64,000 nt of DNA from Halobacteriovoraceae bacterium (GTDB lineage Bacteria; Bdellovibrionota; Bacteriovoracia; Bacteriovoracales; Bacteriovoracaceae), in the NCBI GenBank assembly GCA_002713145.1, contig PAVS01000014.1, positions 124,001-188,000 of the forward strand. The letters run 5' to 3'. This document shows positions 60,539 through 64,000 of this stretch, one piece after another. Numbering within the stretch: position 1 is the stretch's first letter; each line of letters starts with the position of its first letter. Under the pieces are notes generated by a model, which worked only from the letters and a program-made list of their open reading frames with translations, made no database searches and was not told the origin of the DNA. Both the position numbers and the translations under genes were made by a program.

Positions 60539-61891
60539 TTGAGATTTATACCCTTTTTACTTATTGTATTAACCCTACAGTCATGCAAATTCTATGAAAT
60601 GGCTAAAAAGGACTTTGAGACAGAAACGAGCATTGCTCCTTTCGCCGCTTCAGAGAAGCTCAATGATAAATATAAATCCATTCGTCTCAAAATACCTCTC
60701 ACTGAAAGCTCCATTGGCTATTATGAATTAGAAGAAGTACTAGGAAATGAAAATCTCGACTCTCGCAGGAAAGGTTTTTTTAAGCGTTTATGGGACGGTA
60801 TAAAGTTTGAAACTTTTAAGTTTTTTGTCAGTCTTGGGGTTTCAAACAGCGTTAAGTATTCAACATATTTTGATTTTGACGGCAAGATCGACCCGGATTT
60901 TTTAAAGTCTGCACGTGTCACTCGGGTGTTTTTCACGGCTGAAGACTGTAGAGCGGAAGAAAGAGACTGTAATACCAAAAAAGATTATAGAAGTAATTTT
61001 GACTTTGTAGATGAAGTCATCGTCAACATATCAAACTTCGAAGATGAAACCCATGTCGATACCTTGAATGAACAAGAGGAAATTGAAAATTTAGATAAAG
61101 CGGAGTTTAGAAAAATTTCTGATCAGGCCAGTGGCCAATTTAGTTCCTCTCATCAATTTAAAATCGTAGGAAAAAGCGATCATGAAGTAAAACCAGAGCA
61201 TCTTACGGGCGAGGGGTTTCAAGAACTCACCATCGTAAAGTATAAAAACCAATATCCCGAGCTCAGGCTAGATACTTCACAGATCAGTGATGAGGAAAAA
61301 GATTTATTCTTAGCGATTGATGACGGCAATCGAAGAAAACTGATCAGAAGATACTTTAAATTAGATAAGTTCAAGCCTTACTTAAGAGATGTCGATTCAG
61401 ATAGAGATGGGGTGTATCTTGAGTTGAAAAGTAATGCGAGAATCAGTCAAGTTGCGGCCATCGTTAAGGCAGATCAATCCTCAACAACAAACAGACAGAA
61501 AATGTTCATCTTTCGCCTTAATTCAAAACTGCGTGAAACGGAGAAATTTTTTAAAGGGGATAAGTTTAAGAATGTGGTAAGAGATGCCACTATGATTGGA
61601 AGATCACTTTATGTAGAGCTTAAAGATATCAGTCAAATCAATCGATTCAATCAGATTCTCAGCAAGAATAAAAAGTATATGGATAGAAAACTCGATATTT
61701 ATAAGATGGATCGTTGTGGTTCTTCAAACTGCATTGATTTAGAGACGAAAAATATTAATATCGTTCCTATGCTTGTTAAAAACCCTAAGTTAAAGATTAA
61801 CACCTATGCTTCTATGCGGGAGCTTGAAGGGTATGACTTTAAATATAATGGGTATATTGAAATCGAAATTGACGTAGAATTTCCTTTCTAA
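60539..61891 (+). CDS. Lipoprotein of unknown function
   Basis: A TTG start after GGAG gives 450 residues with a lipobox (LIVLTLQSC). The mature protein is highly charged, with many Lys/Asp, and mixed strands and helices. FDFDGKIDPDFLKSARVTRVFF and VDEVIVNISNF suggest a beta-sandwich part. I do not recognise it. Its stop shares CTAA with the convergent zinc-ribbon gene. Confidence 0.65.
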   Translation: MRFIPFLLIVLTLQSCKFYEMAKKDFETETSIAPFAASEKLNDKYKSIRLKIPLTESSIGYYELEEVLGNENLDSRRKGFFKRLWDGIKFETFKFFVSLGVSNSVKYSTYFDFDGKIDPDFLKSARVTRVFFTAEDCRAEERDCNTKKDYRSNFDFVDEVIVNISNFEDETHVDTLNEQEEIENLDKAEFRKISDQASGQFSSSHQFKIVGKSDHEVKPEHLTGEGFQELTIVKYKNQYPELRLDTSQISDEEKDLFLAIDDGNRRKLIRRYFKLDKFKPYLRDVDSDRDGVYLELKSNARISQVAAIVKADQSSTTNRQKMFIFRLNSKLRETEKFFKGDKFKNVVRDATMIGRSLYVELKDISQINRFNQILSKNKKYMDRKLDIYKMDRCGSSNCIDLETKNINIVPMLVKNPKLKINTYASMRELEGYDFKYNGYIEIEIDVEFPF

Positions 61892-62262
61892 ATTTCTAGT
61901 TCGAGCTGAAGTCCATACTGGGGGGCAAACTTTTTCAAAGAGGCGACCAGTTCATTTCTCGAAAAGATCAGTCCAATGATGTTGACACGATTGTTGACAC
62001 TTAAGGTACAACCATTTGAGCATTTAAAATCAATAGAAGTGGCTTCAACATTTCTAATGGGATCTTTATTTTGGAATCCTTGATAATATTCAAAATAATC
62101 TTTAATAACGTGATCTAGTTTTGCAAGTAACTCTTCTTCCGTATCTTCTTTGAGGTTATAGAACATTTGACTCGTTGCTTTAGCTTTACCATTGAAGGTA
62201 AATTTTACGACTCCACTCGGAGTAAGTTTTAAGGTATCATTAAAGCAATGAGGACAATACAT
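61888..62262 (-). CDS. Small zinc-ribbon protein of unknown function
   Basis: The 124-residue protein begins MYCPHC and has a second Cys pair CSNGC near residue 75, enough for one zinc site. The rest alternates strands and helices (LFSRNEL-like helix LIFSRNELVASLKKFA). No family recognised. It has a weak ribosome site. Confidence 0.58.
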   Translation of the reverse strand: MYCPHCFNDTLKLTPSGVVKFTFNGKAKATSQMFYNLKEDTEEELLAKLDHVIKDYFEYYQGFQNKDPIRNVEATSIDFKCSNGCTLSVNNRVNIIGLIFSRNELVASLKKFAPQYGLQLELEI

Positions 62263-62307
62263 GGGCTTATTTTAAGCTAGATTGAATAGGATTTAAATAG
62301 GGTAATA

Positions 62308-63162
62308 ATGCTTAAAGAAGAAAAATTTATAACACTTAAAGACGGGAATACATTGTTTGCGAGTATCGTAGAGACGGGCTCACCTGTTTGGCTGATTTTG
62401 ACTCATGGATTAGGTGAGCATAGTGAAAGACACAAGTATATCTATAAACTATTTTCGCAGTATTTTAATATTTGTCTCTATGATCTGAGAGGGCATGGAC
62501 GTAGCACAGGAAAAAGGGCTTATGTAGATCATTTTTCTCAATACACTTGTGATCTTGAAGAAGTTCTAGCTTTTCTTCAAAACGATTATGCTATGGATCG
62601 ATTTCAGCTCATAGGACATTCTATGGGGGGGCTTGTTGTTGCCGATTATTTACAGAACTATGCTCAAGATCATTTTTACCCGGACAAAGTTTTTTTAAGT
62701 GCTCCAGCAACGGGGGGAGCAGGATTTTTGGGACAAATAATGAACTATACCCCCTTGAAAATTATGCAAGGGTTAAAAAGTCTCCCAACATCGATAGCAC
62801 TCAAGGGCCTTATTGATGTCTCAAAGCTCTCTCATGATCCAAGAGTTTATGAAGCTTATGTGACTGATGACCTCAATAGTATGAAAGTGCATACAAAATT
62901 AGTTTTCGAAATCCTTCATAAAGCCAGAAAAGTCTTCTCAAGACCATTGCGGGCGAAATGTGATCTTTACTGTGCACTTGGCTCTGATGATCAAGTGGTC
63001 AATCCTGGAGCGACATTGGAATACTTTCAAGATGTAGAAAAAAATGTAAACCTCAAAGTTATTGAGGGCGGATATCACGAACTTCACAATGAAATCGCAA
63101 AATACCGAGAACCTTATTTGGAATTTTTAAAAAATTCTATCATGGAAGAGGTGTTTAGCTAG
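62308..63162 (+). CDS. Alpha/beta hydrolase, monoacylglycerol lipase-like
   Basis: The 284-residue protein has LTHGLGEHSERH, YDLRGHGRSTGKR, the nucleophile in LIGHSMGGLV, Asp in GSDDQVVNP and His in GGYHELHNE. That order is typical of monoacylglycerol lipase/lysophospholipase PldB-type hydrolases. No signal peptide, so it is probably cytosolic. Its stop shares CTAG with the convergent protease gene. Confidence 0.86.
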   Translation: MLKEEKFITLKDGNTLFASIVETGSPVWLILTHGLGEHSERHKYIYKLFSQYFNICLYDLRGHGRSTGKRAYVDHFSQYTCDLEEVLAFLQNDYAMDRFQLIGHSMGGLVVADYLQNYAQDHFYPDKVFLSAPATGGAGFLGQIMNYTPLKIMQGLKSLPTSIALKGLIDVSKLSHDPRVYEAYVTDDLNSMKVHTKLVFEILHKARKVFSRPLRAKCDLYCALGSDDQVVNPGATLEYFQDVEKNVNLKVIEGGYHELHNEIAKYREPYLEFLKNSIMEEVFS

Positions 63163-64000
63163 CTATTGAATTTTTCCAAGAACTTCATCCTCTCTAATGC
63201 TGGGGGATGCGAAAAGTAGAATTTTGAATACCATGGATGAGGTGTCAAAGTACTCGAATTATCTCGATACATTTTGATGAGAGCAGAAATGAGAGAGCTC
63301 GCACTTGCATGGGTGGCTGCAAACTCATCCGCTTCATATTCATTTTTTCGTGAAAACCAACTCCCAATGGGTGTTAACCAAAATGTGTAGATCGGTGTAA
63401 TTAAGCTAAAAAGCAGTAAGGCCGAATGGGGGGTGGGATTTTCTACACCAAAAGCTAAGTAAAAGGCTGGAGTCTTAAAGAGAACTCCTAAAATAAAGAA
63501 GCCGATAAAAAGTGAGAAAATAGCAATCACGAGACTTTTGAGTATATGCTTTTTCTTAAAATGGCCTAATTCATGGGCAAGGACTGAGATGACTTCCTGA
63601 GAGGCAAGGCTCTCAATCAATGTGTCAAAAAAAACAATTCTTTTATTTCGACCAAAACCAGTGAAATACGCATTCCCGTGAGCACTTCTCAGTGAGGCGT
63701 TCATCACATAATAGTCTTTGAAATTTACCTCGCACCTCTCACAGAGATCATCTATCTCTTGGGTTAATTCCTCATTTTCAAGCTTAGAAAATTTATTGAA
63801 CCAAGGAGCTATAAACTTTGGATAGGCCCATAACATAACAAACTGAAAGAAAATAAAGAAGGCCCAAGAGTAAAGCCACCAATACTGAGGAAAGAACTGA
63901 ATGAAGTTTAAGATGATATAAAGCAGAGGAATACCAATAAGTGCACTCAAAACTAATTGCTTTAAGAAGTCAGTAAGATAGATCTTAAAGGTCATTTTAT
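63159..64000 (-). CDS. Ste24-type M48 metalloprotease, partial
   Basis: About 280 residues of an integral-membrane M48A peptidase. HELGHFKKKH is the zinc motif and RKNEYEADEFA gives the third ligand Glu, with multiple spans around. Full Ste24-like proteins have about 410 residues, and the sequence at the window edge (FKIYLTDFLKQLVLSALIGIP) matches their middle. The N-terminal third therefore lies beyond base 64000, and the ATG near 63995 is internal. Confidence 0.88.
   Translation of the reverse strand, partial: KMTFKIYLTDFLKQLVLSALIGIPLLYIILNFIQFFPQYWWLYSWAFFIFFQFVMLWAYPKFIAPWFNKFSKLENEELTQEIDDLCERCEVNFKDYYVMNASLRSAHGNAYFTGFGRNKRIVFFDTLIESLASQEVISVLAHELGHFKKKHILKSLVIAIFSLFIGFFILGVLFKTPAFYLAFGVENPTPHSALLLFSLITPIYTFWLTPIGSWFSRKNEYEADEFAATHASASSLISALIKMYRDNSSTLTPHPWYSKFYFSHPPALERMKFLEKFNS

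Noticed and set aside
1-64000. tRNA, rRNA, CRISPR, transposase or prophage genes
   Set aside because: I looked through the gaps and found no cloverleaf with CCA/T-loop, no regularly spaced repeats and no integrase or phage structural genes.

Overview
The window is a compact, AT-rich stretch of a Gram-negative chromosome. It has an Mla lipid-transport operon, LptE, lipoproteins and several outer-membrane barrels. There are no rRNA or tRNA genes, no CRISPR array, no transposase and no phage genes that I can see. A fused E1 alpha/beta ketoacid dehydrogenase, many pseudo-receiver proteins, secreted hydrolases, a Kazal lipoprotein, a possible sphingolipid gene pair and a sodium-pumping NQR complex together suggest a predatory Bdellovibrionota lineage, most likely Bacteriovoracales (Bacteriovorax/Halobacteriovorax-like). 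That placement is inference from gene content, not from a marker-gene tree.

Layout. 1-7 kb: the 5' end of aroC, an ABC ATPase, and three genes resembling the arginine/ornithine succinyl pathway (astD, astA, a class III aminotransferase) around a multi-domain signalling protein. 7-10 kb: fused 2-oxoacid dehydrogenase E1 and an exported protein, followed by a 240-bp MITE-like element flanked by a perfect 16-bp direct repeat. 10-19 kb: secreted DNase-I-fold enzyme, YceI protein, nusB-nrdR, a ceramidase-like/PLP-enzyme pair, a Kazal lipoprotein, glyA and an exported papain-like protein. 19-25 kb: fatty-acid synthesis cluster yceD-rpmF-fabH-fabD-fabG-acpP-fabF without plsX. 25-34 kb: aroK, a receiver/GGDEF-like protein, alr, mlaE-mlaF-mlaD, and a GYF-type membrane protein whose frame is broken at an A10 tract. 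34-40 kb: lptE-holA, a VOC protein, a peroxiredoxin, a poly-His CDF transporter broken at a G8 tract, peptidase E-like, grxD and bolA. 40-51 kb: exonuclease-DinG helicase, then nqrABCDEF-apbE-nqrM, a full Na+-NQR locus with its flavin transferase and maturation factor. 51-58 kb: a three-gene minus-strand operon with a 1244-residue circularly permuted ATP-grasp/HEXXH fusion, a 686-residue membrane protein and a barrel protein. 58-64 kb: a response regulator, envelope proteins, a monoacylglycerol-lipase-like hydrolase and a partial Ste24-type protease.

The best candidate for an undescribed system is the 51.4-58.1 kb operon. It joins a peptide-ligase-type ATP-grasp fold to a zincin motif and has partners predicted in the inner and outer membranes. 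Other points of interest are the MITE-like element between two convergent genes, two or three reading frames interrupted at homopolymers (slippage, phase variation or base-calling error), and a ceramidase-like enzyme with Thr where the family has its nucleophilic Ser. Convergent genes here repeatedly share their stop codons.
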